Assembly: GCA_009881125.1 (NCBI GenBank)
Contig: WXFH01000288.1
Span: forward strand, 1-18,184
Source of the DNA: Acidaminobacter sp.
GTDB taxonomy: Bacteria; Bacillota_A; Clostridia; Peptostreptococcales; Acidaminobacteraceae
DNA: 18,184 nucleotides
Direction of reading: 5' to 3'
The translations under genes and the position numbers were made by a program. The notes beneath the pieces are model-generated. The model was not told the origin of the DNA. It was given only the letters and a program-made list of their open reading frames with translations, and searched no databases. Each line of letters starts with the position of its first letter. Position 1 is the stretch's first letter. This document shows, in pieces, positions 1 through 7,761 of this stretch.

Positions 1-112
1 AGCCGATAGAGCCGCTGACCTTGATTAATGCAGAAAGCTCTGCAATCTGGCAGCAGCGATCCTCGCCCCGGATCTGGCAGAGCTCATTTTTGGTTGTGGA
101 TGAAAATGACAT
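1..112 (-). CDS. whiA: DNA-binding protein WhiA, N-terminal fragment (runs off left edge)
   Basis: Only the first 37 codons lie in the window; the gene continues beyond position 1. The peptide starts [14 protein letters not shown] and continues with a [16 protein letters not shown] segment. This is the characteristic start of WhiA, a two-domain protein with a LAGLIDADG-like N-terminal part and a C-terminal helix-turn-helix, involved in sporulation or cell-division control in Gram-positive bacteria. The ATG at 112-110 is preceded by AGGTGAG at suitable spacing. It lies 37 bases downstream of the NUDIX gene on the same strand with no terminator between them, so the two are probably co-transcribed. 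WhiA normally follows yvcK directly; here they are about 10 kb apart. Identification rests on recalled family sequence and gene context, not on a search. Confidence 0.85.
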   Translation of the reverse strand, partial: MSFSSTTKNELCQIRGEDRCCQIAELSALIKVSGSIG

Positions 113-149
113 AGTCTCACCTGTCTTTTAGGTCCTTGTGCTATTATAC

Positions 150-689
150 TTAATCTTTTTCGATGTTGTCTTCCAGTCCGAGTACAGCTTTTCCCTTGCG
201 CACCATCTCCCGCTCGTCATTGTACCGAAGGAAATTGTCGATCTCCCCAACGTCAACAAAGCGACCGTCGATAAAGCCCTCTTCTTCAAGGGGAATAATT
301 TCTGTGGTCATCGCGATCATGGCGTACCAGTGAACGCGCTTGATGATCAGTTCCTGTTGACTCCAGATGTTTCTAAACCGATATCCGGTCTCGTCAAGAT
401 ATCCCAGAACCTGCGCTGTGACGCCTGTCTCCTCGGAGACCTCACGGGCTGCAGCATTCTCCGGGGACTCTTTGGGTTCGACTTTGCCTTTAGGCAGCAC
501 CCAATCGCCATTCATTTTTTTTAGAATCAGAACCCGCCGTCCATGAAAGACGACTCCGCCTGCGCTCGTCACATATTTCAAAGGTTTCACGCCCTTATGG
601 TCAATATCAGGAATTAGAGTTGAGAGGAGATGAACGGGACAATAACGAATGCTTCCGGTCTGGATTTGTCCCACAGTGGTTAAACACAT
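150..689 (-). CDS. NUDIX hydrolase (YvcI-like position next to whiA)
   Basis: NUDIX enzymes hydrolyse nucleoside diphosphates linked to another moiety, using a metal-binding helix. The full Nudix box G-x5-E-x7-REVSEETG is present (GKVEPKESPENAAAREVSEE, roughly residues 69-91), downstream of a typical SAGGVVF strand and LPKGKVE turn. Length is about 179 residues. The ATG at 689 is preferred because AAGGA lies 5-6 bases upstream; an in-frame ATG two codons earlier (695) abuts that motif. A later GTG at 590 would remove a 35-residue N-terminal extension of unclear role. In Bacillus subtilis a NUDIX gene (yvcI) heads the rapZ-yvcK-whiA cluster; here it stays with whiA but is separated from rapZ and yvcK by the accessory region. 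Substrate cannot be predicted. Confidence 0.88.
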   Translation of the reverse strand: MCLTTVGQIQTGSIRYCPVHLLSTLIPDIDHKGVKPLKYVTSAGGVVFHGRRVLILKKMNGDWVLPKGKVEPKESPENAAAREVSEETGVTAQVLGYLDETGYRFRNIWSQQELIIKRVHWYAMIAMTTEIIPLEEEGFIDGRFVDVGEIDNFLRYNDEREMVRKGKAVLGLEDNIEKD

Positions 690-749
690 AATCATCCTTT
701 AGTATACCACAAAATGTAGTACCCCATGCGGCTCAATTGGATTTAGAGT

Positions 750-793
750 CCGGTGTCTGGTACAAAAATTATTACAGTGCCAGTCACCGAGTT
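750..793. repeat. Imperfect inverted repeat of the GGTGTCTGGCACC type
   Basis: The left arm GGTGTCTGGTAC (752-763) and right arm GTGCCAGTCACC (777-788) are near-complementary around an AT-rich spacer. The right arm extended to GTGCCAGTCACCGAGTT (777-793) matches, with one difference, one strand of the perfect palindrome at 18108-18134. A related element is at 5473-5485. This looks like a small dispersed intergenic palindrome, possibly transcribed as a hairpin, between the divergent NUDIX and regulator genes. Confidence 0.5.
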
Positions 794-799
794 GAGTTT

Positions 800-879
800 G
801 GGGTCAGGTACCGTAATGATATTGCAACACAAAAGCCACACCGTGTTAATTATTAATTTCCGAGCCATTCCTTGACCCC
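800..879. repeat. Inverted repeat GGGGTCAGG / CCTTGACCCC
   Basis: GGGGTCAGG (800-808) and CCTTGACCCC (870-879) are inverted copies with a one-base bulge, enclosing about 60 bases of mostly AT-rich sequence. Arms of this type flank REP-like intergenic elements in several bacteria, but no transposase is encoded here. The element sits inside the 690-971 gap, which holds no gene. It could be a degraded mobile element or a regulatory site for the regulator gene downstream. Confidence 0.35.
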
Positions 880-971
880 ATCTAATATAGTCACCCCTTA
901 CAACTTGCACTCCCACTATGATAAACTAGTCATGTAATCATTTTACTTACACCACAACTGGAGTGATTCTT

Positions 972-2348
972 GTGAATCAGTTTGACGCCAACTTTTATAT
1001 CGCAATCCTCGAAGCCTCCCATGACGAAATTTATGTCACGGACGGCGACGGTTTTGCCGTCTATTGCAATAAAACCTTCGAATCCAACTATGGTCTGAAA
1101 CGCGAAGAAATCATGGGCAAGCACATCAGCTTCCTCCTTGACAACCAATACTGCGACCAATCCCCTTTGCCGATGGTTATTGAACAAAAAAAAGAGATCA
1201 GTATCCGCCAGAAGACGAAAATGGGCAAAACCCTCCTGATCACTGCAACGCCATCCTTTGACGAAAACGGGAATATAAACTTAATCGTTGAAAACTGCAG
1301 GGATGTCACTGAAATGGAAGCCATCAAGGCGGATCTTGAGCACACTAAAGAGCAGATGATCCGCTATAAAAATGAAATCGACGAACTCAGACGCAACGAG
1401 TTGAGAGAAACGGAGAACCTCATTGTCAACAATCCCAGGATGAAATCGATTGTAGACATGATCGACCGCCTGTCATCCATTCACTCCACGATTCTGATCT
1501 CGGGAGAGTCCGGCACCGGAAAGAGCATCCTGGCAAAGTACATCCATTCCAAGAGCACGCGAAAAGACGGCCCTTTCATCACCATCAACTGCGCCGCCAT
1601 TCCGCCCAACTTATTGGAATCAGAGCTCTTCGGCTATGTCGCAGGCGCTTTTACCGGCGCAGACAAAAAAGGGAAAGTCGGCTTGGTAGAACTGGCGAGC
1701 GGCGGTACGCTCTTCCTGGACGAAATTGGTGAAGTGCCGCTGCCGCTGCAGGCAAAATTCCTTGAGCTCATTCAGGATAAGCGGTTCATTCCCGTGGGAT
1801 CCACCAAGTCAAAATCCATTGACATCCGAATCATTTCTGCCACAAACGCAGATCTGATGACCCTTGTCAAATCCAAAAATTTTCGCGAAGATCTCTACTA
1901 CCGGCTTAAAGTCGTGGACCTTCAAATCCCGCCACTTAGGGACAGAAAAGAGGACCTGAACGAAATGGCCAGCCTCTTCCTGAATAAATACAACAGGGAG
2001 TACAAACTGAATCGTGAAATGTCCAAAGACTGCATGGAGATCCTCCGGAATTACCGCTGGCCGGGAAACGTCAGAGAACTCCAGCACGTCATAGAACAAC
2101 TTGTCGTCACAGTTCCCGGAAAGGTCATTGAGCCACACGATCTCCCAATGCACTTATTCCGCGATGCACTCGTGCCGCTGGACCCGACGCAGTCAGAGCT
2201 GCCTTCGCTGGACATCGCTCTCGAAGAGATTGAAAAAACATTGATTTTGAAAGCTTTTGAACATTTCGGAAGCTCCTACAAAGCCGCGAAAGCACTTCAC
2301 ATTTCGCAAAGTAAGGCAAGCAGGCTATACAGAAAGTATACCGAATAA
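972..2348 (+). CDS. PAS-domain sigma-54-dependent transcriptional activator
   Basis: An enhancer-binding protein that uses ATP to open promoters held by sigma-54 RNA polymerase. Order of domains over 458 residues: N-terminal PAS sensor (about 10-115), a short coiled linker (about 118-145), AAA+ sigma-54 interaction domain (about 155-385) and a Fis-type helix-turn-helix at the C terminus (about 430-455, with AAKALHISQSKASRL). The Walker A GESGTGKS is at 178-185, the sigma-54-contacting GAFTGA loop at 225-230, Walker B FLDEIGE near 250, and the WPGNVREL motif is present. There is no response-regulator receiver domain, so a small ligand or redox signal sensed by PAS is likely. The GTG at 972 is chosen because GGAGTGA lies five bases upstream; an in-frame GTG at 963 overlaps that motif. 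It converges on the pepD-yfcC-permease genes and probably regulates them from the -24/-12 promoter at 7088-7105 (inference). Confidence 0.93.
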   Translation: MNQFDANFYIAILEASHDEIYVTDGDGFAVYCNKTFESNYGLKREEIMGKHISFLLDNQYCDQSPLPMVIEQKKEISIRQKTKMGKTLLITATPSFDENGNINLIVENCRDVTEMEAIKADLEHTKEQMIRYKNEIDELRRNELRETENLIVNNPRMKSIVDMIDRLSSIHSTILISGESGTGKSILAKYIHSKSTRKDGPFITINCAAIPPNLLESELFGYVAGAFTGADKKGKVGLVELASGGTLFLDEIGEVPLPLQAKFLELIQDKRFIPVGSTKSKSIDIRIISATNADLMTLVKSKNFREDLYYRLKVVDLQIPPLRDRKEDLNEMASLFLNKYNREYKLNREMSKDCMEILRNYRWPGNVRELQHVIEQLVVTVPGKVIEPHDLPMHLFRDALVPLDPTQSELPSLDIALEEIEKTLILKAFEHFGSSYKAAKALHISQSKASRLYRKYTE

Positions 2349-2363
2349 GACTCCTGAAGAATA

Positions 2364-2416
2364 AAGGAAGAGGAAGAAGGGCCAAATACACCACTTCTTC
2401 CTCTTCCCTTATTTTT
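2364..2416. terminator. Rho-independent terminator between regulator and pepD (probably bidirectional)
   Basis: AAGGAAGAGGAAGAAG (2364-2379) pairs with CTTCTTCCTCTTCCCTT (2394-2410) with one bulge, followed on the plus strand by a T-rich run. On the minus strand the hairpin is followed by a shorter T-rich stretch. It lies 15 bases after the regulator stop and about 12 bases after the pepD stop, so it can serve both converging transcripts. Confidence 0.75.
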
Positions 2417-2427
2417 GTCGCATACAT

Positions 2428-3905
2428 TCAGCGAATCGTCTTCAGCACTTCCACGAGATATTCCCACGTCTTGATCACCGACGGAATGCTGAGATGCTCA
2501 TTCGGGTTGTGTACATCATACAATTGAGGCCCAATAGATATTGCATCTAATCCTTCAATTTTTTCAATGAGCAAACCACATTCAATGCCTGCGTGACAAG
2601 CAACGATTCTCGGCTTCTCCCCATACTTCTGTTCATATACCCGCTCGCACAAAGCACGCAGTGTGGAGTTGGGATCAATCGGCCACTCAGGATAAGCTTC
2701 AAAGCTGTCCCAGGCCGCTCCCAACAAATCCGCCAATGCCTCAAACCGGCTCACCAAGACAGACTTCTGGCTTTTGACCGCACTTCTGACTTCATTTTCA
2801 AAGTAAACGCCTGTCTCCGACGTCTTTAACAAGCCAAGATTGGATGAGCTCTCCACAAGCCCCCTCATCTCCGCGCTCATGGTGTGAACGCCATCCGGCA
2901 TCAATGCGATAGCCTGCACCGCTTTAACGGCGCTCTCGCATTTCATGATCTGCCGATGGTCACCATTCCCCAGCCACGCTTCGTCTTGAACCCACTCACC
3001 CGCAGTTTTGGATCTTTTAAGTAAAATTCCTGCCGAAGTGCCTCATGAACCTCTGACACCTGCTTGTCAAACCGCTCGATCGCCTCCACGGGAACCAGCA
3101 GAACAGCTTCTGCTTCTCTTGAAATTGCGTTGCGCTGGGATCCGCCCTCCAGGTAAGCTAGTCCATAACCTTGCCGGATCACGAGTTCCTGCAGCACACG
3201 CCCCAGAAGCTTTATAGCATTGCCGCGCCCTTTATCAATTTCCATTCCGGAATGACCACCTTGAAGCCCTTTGACACTCAGCCGTACAGGTACTTGCTCC
3301 TTTTCTGCCTCCACCCATTCCACCGGCAGCGTCAGCCCAATTCCAACACCTCCGGCGCTGCTGACGAGCAAAGCGTCGTCCTCTTCAGAATCCAGATTGA
3401 TCAGGATCTTCCCTGAAAAGCAACTGGCCTCCAGTGCGTTTGCCCCGTGGAACGTCGTCTCCTCCTCAGTCGTGAATACAACTTCGAGTGCAGGATGCTC
3501 AAGTAACTGATCATCCAATAGTGCCAGCCCATAGGCCAACGCGACACCGTTGTCGGCGCCAAGGGTTGTATCCGTAGCGTAGAGCATTTCGCCCTCCACT
3601 CTCAACTTTAATGGATCCTTTTGAAAATCATGATTTGTGCCCTTGTTTTTTTCACACACCATATCCATGTGCCCCTGAATAATTACCGCTGGCGCACTTT
3701 CATACCCTGGTGAAGCAGGTTTTTTCAAAATAACATTCAAGGCTTCATCTTGAATGGTCTCCAGCCCTCTCTCTCTTCCAAAGGCAGCCAAATAATCACT
3801 GATGGCTTTTTCATGACCAGACTCCCTGGGGATGGCAGAAATTTCACTGAAATAAGTAAACACGGGGTGTCGCAGTTGAGCCTCTATTTCCAATTGCTTC
3901 GACAC
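2428..3905 (-). pseudogene. pepD: PepD-type cytosolic dipeptidase (M20 family), split by a one-base frameshift
   Basis: Aminoacyl-histidine/Xaa-His dipeptidase of the M20 metallopeptidase family, which cleaves dipeptides in the cytoplasm with two metal ions. The first reading frame (3905-2943, GTG start) carries GHMDMV (H79, D81), the bridging-type D118 in TLGADNG, EE at 148-149 and D172 in NLDSEED. The second frame (2946-2428) carries the rest, including PDGVHTMS and the conserved CHAGIECG with the last metal-ligand His. These spacings match E. coli PepD (485 residues) closely. The frames join if one G is restored near 2991-2999: the sequence then runs through VEWVQDEAW into the second frame, giving 492 residues. 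Without it, the first frame ends after about 17 unrelated residues. The frames overlap at ATGA (2946-2943), so coupled translation of the second piece is conceivable. A sequencing error is possible. Last gene of the permease-yfcC-pepD run. Confidence 0.82.
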
Positions 3906-3967
3906 AAAATCTCAACACCTTTCTTTTGCATATAACGCGTGATCGCTCTACATTGGCGCCACAGCCC

Positions 3968-4007
3968 AATAACCCTATTACCCTATTATCCTTATAGCCC
4001 TATAGCC
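3968..4007. repeat. Five degenerate 8-bp tandem units across the yfcC-like stop codon
   Basis: On the plus strand the units are AATAACCC, TATTACCC, TATTATCC, TTATAGCC and CTATAGCC, each ending in CC. The yfcC-like stop codon (3992-3994) lies inside the array, so the last residues of that protein are encoded by it. Such short arrays can arise by replication slippage. The gap between the yfcC-like gene and pepD (3906-3991) otherwise shows no terminator. Confidence 0.55.
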
Positions 4008-5410
4008 ACACCGACCACCAACAATGACGCCTGTAAAGCGAACATCATCAAAAACAGCGGTGTAATAAAACGATACCATTTGTTCATGCCTATCCCAATA
4101 ATACCACATTCCACCGCGACACTGGTCGGCCAAAACATGTTCGAGAAACCATCGCCAAACTGGAAGGCTGTAACCGCAATCTCTCTGCTGAGGCCCACGA
4201 CATCTGACAGCGGTGCCATAATAGGCATCATGACCACCGCTTGGCCGGATCCGGAAGGAATAAAGAAATTGATCAGATTTTGAACCACCAGCATGCCCAC
4301 TGCCGTAACGCTTTGCGGCAATGCCTGGATCATGTTGGAGAGATACAATACCGCAGTGTCGATGATATTTGCCTGAGACATGATAACTTCGATGGATCGC
4401 GACAAGCCAATCAGCAGCAGCCCATAAATGGACGCCTCCGCGGACTCGACGAAGGACTCTGCGATCTGCCTGGAATTCATCTTATTAATAATGCCGGTGA
4501 GGATCATAGCAATTAGGAACATAGCCGCCAGCTCCTGAAGATAGAAGCCGTACATACTCACTGTGAAGGCAATCAACCCAATCAGCAGTATAAAGCCTGC
4601 AAGCGTCACCTTTTGTCGAACTGTGAACGGCATTCCGACAACTTCTTCCCGGGTCATGGTGCCTTTGATCTCCCTTTGTGGTTCACCGTATAGAATGCTT
4701 TTGGTCGGGTCCTTTCTGATCTTCGCAGCATACCACATCATATATCCGGAAGAAAGCGACATGAATAAAATGAACGCTACCACGCGAAAGATCGTCATTT
4801 TGGGCGTCATCAGCGGGATCCCAGCAATACTGCTGGCTATGCCGATGGTAAAGGGATTAATCGTCGCCGCCGCAAAGCCCGTCGCGACTCCAATAAACAC
4901 CATGCCTCCGCCTATGAGACGGTCATACCCAAGTGTAATCGCAATGACGACAAATGCAGGAATCAAACCATAAGTTTCTTCATACATGCCAAAGGTGCTT
5001 CCCGCTATACCGAAGAGGAAGACGAAGATAGGGATCAATAAGTAATCCCGCGCGCCGAGCGATCTGAGAACTGCGCCAACCATGGCATTCAGCGTTCCGG
5101 TTTTCATGAGCAAGAAGACATATGCAGAGGCGAAGATGACAAAGAAAATGATTTCACCCGCGTTAACCATGCCTGTGTAGATCGCCATAAAAAAGCCCCA
5201 TACGCCAATAGGGCTGGCTTCGACGGATTGGTAACTGCCAGGAACTACAAGTTCTCTTCCGAGGGTAGGATCTTCAACACGTTCAAAGGTCCCTGCGGGC
5301 ATAACCCAAGTTAAGGCAGTGCATAAAACAATGATCATTAAAAGAATGACATAAGCATGGGGCATCGTGAATTTCTTTTTTTCTTTTAGAACTTCAACTC
5401 TTTCTGACAT
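3992..5410 (-). CDS. YfcC-family (DcuC-like) secondary transporter
   Basis: An integral membrane carrier of 472 residues with about 11-13 hydrophobic segments. It fits the YfcC family in the C4-dicarboxylate anaerobic carrier / ion transporter group, whose members move organic acids or basic amino acids. A short charged cytoplasmic N terminus (MSERVEVLKEKKKF) precedes the first segment. Family-like motifs include ALTWVMPAGTFER near the N terminus, ATGFAAATINPFTIGIA in the first half, and IPSGSGQA followed by MPIMAPLSD and FQFGDGFSNMFWPTS in the second half, typical of the paired helical hairpins in such carriers. ATG at 5410 has AGAGGTG seven bases upstream. It lies between an APC permease (134-base gap) and pepD (86-base gap) on the same strand. 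The substrate is unknown; the peptidase neighbour suggests amino acids or small peptides (inference). Confidence 0.85.
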   Translation of the reverse strand: MSERVEVLKEKKKFTMPHAYVILLMIIVLCTALTWVMPAGTFERVEDPTLGRELVVPGSYQSVEASPIGVWGFFMAIYTGMVNAGEIIFFVIFASAYVFLLMKTGTLNAMVGAVLRSLGARDYLLIPIFVFLFGIAGSTFGMYEETYGLIPAFVVIAITLGYDRLIGGGMVFIGVATGFAAATINPFTIGIASSIAGIPLMTPKMTIFRVVAFILFMSLSSGYMMWYAAKIRKDPTKSILYGEPQREIKGTMTREEVVGMPFTVRQKVTLAGFILLIGLIAFTVSMYGFYLQELAAMFLIAMILTGIINKMNSRQIAESFVESAEASIYGLLLIGLSRSIEVIMSQANIIDTAVLYLSNMIQALPQSVTAVGMLVVQNLINFFIPSGSGQAVVMMPIMAPLSDVVGLSREIAVTAFQFGDGFSNMFWPTSVAVECGIIGIGMNKWYRFITPLFLMMFALQASLLVVGVAIGL

Positions 5411-5472
5411 AATCGAACACCTCTCTTGTGATTTATGATTTTAAAGCAAACGATTCTAAGGATGTGGAAGAC

Positions 5473-5485
5473 GGCGTCTGACACC
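5473..5485. repeat. Short palindrome GGCGTCTGACACC, variant of the dispersed repeat
   Basis: GGCGTCTGACACC is an imperfect palindrome flanked by GAAG and CTTC-like bases, so a small hairpin can form. It resembles the GGTGTCTGGCACC core at 18108-18134 and 752-788. It lies in the 5411-5544 gap between the APC permease and the yfcC-like gene. A separate perfect 10-bp palindrome, GGCCGCGGCC, is at 5501-5510. Confidence 0.3.
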
Positions 5486-5544
5486 TTCTTTCATCTCAGC
5501 GGCCGCGGCCTATCGATTCCACTCCACCCTTTCAGGCCAAATAC

Positions 5545-6954
5545 TCATGAACTGTCTGCAGCCTCCTTGCCGTGAATGCTCTCAGCCTTGGGACGTACCG
5601 CATAAAACAGGAATCCTGATCCAATCAAAAGAGCCAGCAGCGCATATTCCGCAGGCCAATGCAAGGCGCCTGGACTGGAGGGCAGCAGCATGGCAAGTGT
5701 GAGGAAGAGAACCACGCCAATCCCCATGAGGTCGAGGGCGCGTGCGTGGAAGGACACTGGCTGACCATCGGCAGAACGCTTTCTGAGGCGATAGGCGGAA
5801 AACACAGTTGACCCCCATAAAAGGATGTAGAAAAACGCAGCTAAGTTGACGAGAGCGGCAAACACCGCACTTCCTACAAAAGGGGTGATGCCAATGACTA
5901 GAGCAACAAACAGGATTGCATTGCCCGGTGTCTTGTAGACGGGATGAACCGCGGCAAAACACCGGGGAATCAGACCCGCCTTCCCAAGGGCGTACAAGGA
6001 ACGTACTGCTCCAAAGAACATGCCGTTAAAAACGCCAATAATATTGATCACAGCGGCTGACAGCAGGATGCCTCTGAACGCAGGCACACCGGTAAGTCGA
6101 ACCAGGCTGTCCGAAAAAGGAATGGATGTCGACGCCATTTCCTGCCAAGGCATCAGACCTGCCTGGAGAAACAGCAGCGCACCGTACAACACGGTGGAAA
6201 TGAGGATGGACAGCATCATTGCCTGCCCGATCCGCTTGACGCTGAGGCTCGCACTGGCTTCTTCCACGCCTTTGGAGATGTTTTCCCAGCCGGCAATGGA
6301 GAAAGGAAGGAGCACCAGCAGAGAGATCGTGCCGTCAAAAGTCGACTTGACTGCAAATGGTGTTAAATTTTCGGGATCAAAGAAGAGCATGCCAGCTATA
6401 AACGCCCCAACTACCATGGTGATGACAATCGCCATAAGGACGACTTGAACCTTTGAAAAGAATTTTGTGCCTCTGTACTGCAGCCGGGCAATGCCGAAGA
6501 TAAGCGCGATCCCGATCAGGACAGCCCAGAGTGTCACCGGCTGTCCGCCAACGGAATATAGGATATTTCGACCTTCAAGTACCGGAAAGAGAACGTAGAG
6601 CATTTTGACTATGGCCAGCGTCTGCCAGGCACAGATCACGCCGTTGACCAGAAACCCACACCATCCCGCGACGAGAGCTGCGCGCTCGCCAAAAGCCCGA
6701 CCGGCGTAATGCATCTCTCCCCCACCTTCCGGAAACATAGGCATGATCCGGGTATAGGATGAAGCCATGACCAGAAGCATCGCCAATCCAAGGACAAAGG
6801 CCAGCAGTGCATTGAAAGGACCACCGGATGCTGTCATCCAGATCCCCGTCATCAAGAGCCATGAGGAACCAAAGACACAGCCAATCCCCATTCCCAGAAA
6901 TCCGACAAAGCCTATAGTGCGTTCAAGTTTTATGGGTGCTGCGTTATTTTTCAT
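5545..6954 (-). CDS. APC-superfamily amino-acid permease
   Basis: A membrane transporter of about 469 residues with roughly 12 hydrophobic segments, of the amino acid-polyamine-organocation (APC) type. The N terminus LERTIGFVGFLGMGIGCVFGSSWL resembles the APC helix-1 glycine-rich substrate loop. Later features include the FSKVQVVLMAIVI segment, PFSIAGWENISKGVEEA (the conserved APC region with a Glu in helix 6-7) and SLYALGKAGLIPRCFAAVHP, a strong APC loop motif. The ATG at 6954 is chosen because GGGGAGG lies about seven bases upstream; the longer reading frame (to 7029) adds 25 residues unlike the family. A -24/-12 promoter lies about 135 bases upstream. It is probably the first gene of a transcript continuing into the YfcC-like gene and pepD. 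The amino acid carried cannot be told. Confidence 0.87.
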   Translation of the reverse strand: MKNNAAPIKLERTIGFVGFLGMGIGCVFGSSWLLMTGIWMTASGGPFNALLAFVLGLAMLLVMASSYTRIMPMFPEGGGEMHYAGRAFGERAALVAGWCGFLVNGVICAWQTLAIVKMLYVLFPVLEGRNILYSVGGQPVTLWAVLIGIALIFGIARLQYRGTKFFSKVQVVLMAIVITMVVGAFIAGMLFFDPENLTPFAVKSTFDGTISLLVLLPFSIAGWENISKGVEEASASLSVKRIGQAMMLSILISTVLYGALLFLQAGLMPWQEMASTSIPFSDSLVRLTGVPAFRGILLSAAVINIIGVFNGMFFGAVRSLYALGKAGLIPRCFAAVHPVYKTPGNAILFVALVIGITPFVGSAVFAALVNLAAFFYILLWGSTVFSAYRLRKRSADGQPVSFHARALDLMGIGVVLFLTLAMLLPSSPGALHWPAEYALLALLIGSGFLFYAVRPKAESIHGKEAADSS

Positions 6955-7087
6955 CTGGCTTCCTCCCCAAGTAACTGTCAAATGCGCTATTTTATGTGGC
7001 ATCTGGCTGCTTGACATAGTAATACGCAATTCTTATGCCATAATTTGAAACAATTATTTAAAACAATCTCCAGATTTAGAACTGAAA

Positions 7088-7105
7088 TTGCAATGAAACA
7101 ACCAA
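7088..7105 (-). promoter_or_regulatory. Sigma-54 (-24/-12) promoter for the APC permease transcript
   Basis: On the minus strand, TTGGTTGTTTCATTGCAA has the invariant GG and GC separated by exactly ten bases and a perfect TTGCA -12 element; the -24 element is TTGG without the usual CAC. Transcription would start near 7078, giving a leader of about 125 bases to the ATG at 6954. A sigma-54 activator gene in the same window supports the call. No other gap in the window gave a match of this quality by eye. Confidence 0.55.
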
Positions 7106-7137
7106 TTCGAAGACGGTTTATTGCTCTATTTGGATTA

Positions 7138-7257
7138 AAACGAGTCGTGCGCCAAAAGCGACAAGTCAGTTTCGACTCGCCAAACTTTATCTGCGCCGCT
7201 TGCAAATCCAAAGTTTAGCAGCATTTTGAATTAAAGCGAGTTATTTTTAACTCATTT
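7138..7257. promoter_or_regulatory. Candidate activator-binding palindromes upstream of the sigma-54 promoter
   Basis: Two inverted repeats share GAGT/ACTC half-sites: CGAGTCG (7141-7147) with CGACTCG (7173-7179), and GAGTTA-tttt-TAACTC (7238-7253). A further single GACTC lies at 7376-7380. They sit about 40-150 bases upstream of the -24 element, the usual distance for enhancer-binding-protein sites. The whole gap 6955-7410 holds no convincing gene; besides these sites and the promoter it is AT-rich and otherwise featureless. Confidence 0.4.
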
Positions 7258-7410
7258 TTATAAATTGAGAACATTTGACTGTTGAGCCCAAACGCCAACA
7301 CCACTAATAATCATCTTTTGAAAGCTTTTAATTCTGTCGAATTGAACTTTGATGTGAAAAAACCAAGTTGATTTTGACTCACTTTGCTCGATTCGACAAA
7401 TGAACGCAGC

Positions 7411-7440
7411 AAAAAGACCTCCAATCAGAGGCCTTTTATT
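7411..7440 (-). terminator. Rho-independent terminator of the ligase/TRAP operon
   Basis: On the minus strand AAAGGCCTC and GAGGTCTTT pair (one G-U) around a TGATTG loop and are followed by five Ts. It lies about 28 bases after the small membrane protein gene. The plus strand also carries a T-rich tail, but no gene runs into it from that side. Confidence 0.8.
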
Positions 7441-7468
7441 TTGGCGGATCCTTTATAATCTAAAACGC

Positions 7469-7741
7469 TTAATGTGACCGTTTAATTTTCTTCTCAATGA
7501 ACAGCGCGTGCAGCCCCGTCAAGTAAAAAGAAACCAAACCCGCCAGTGTGCCGATGGTCGCGGCGCGAATAAAATAAGGCATAACTGTATTCTTAGCGCT
7601 GACAGCAATGCCGACCCCAGTGTCTCCACCTACAATCAGCGCCGCCGCAAACATGAGAAAAACGATCCCGCCGCCCATAATCGCAATCAAAATAGAGATG
7701 CTGAAAATGGCGCTGACAACCTTCTCAATTTTTGTTCTCAT
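7469..7741 (-). CDS. Small membrane protein paired with the DctM-like permease
   Basis: A 90-residue protein with two clear hydrophobic stretches (about residues 9-38 and 52-76), a glycine-rich middle (MGGGIVF, VGGDTGVG) and a basic C terminus EKKIKRSH. I do not recognise a named family. The ATG at 7741 follows GGAGG at good spacing; longer in-frame readings overlap the upstream gene. It begins 20 bases after the DctM-like gene stop and is the last gene before the terminator, so co-expression is nearly certain. Its position suggests a small partner subunit of the transporter. TRAP systems have a DctQ small subunit, but DctQ is usually about 150-200 residues with four membrane segments, so this would be a reduced or unrelated partner (inference). 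Confidence 0.75.
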   Translation of the reverse strand: MRTKIEKVVSAIFSISILIAIMGGGIVFLMFAAALIVGGDTGVGIAVSAKNTVMPYFIRAATIGTLAGLVSFYLTGLHALFIEKKIKRSH

Positions 7742-7761
7742 CAATGGACCTCCTCGTGTGA

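Noticed and set aside
5411..5544. Second sigma-54 promoter before the YfcC-like gene
   Set aside because: A TTTGCTT resembles a -12 element, but the required GG at -24 is absent (TT instead). The GGCCGCGGCC palindrome at 5501-5510 has no T tract and is not a clear terminator.
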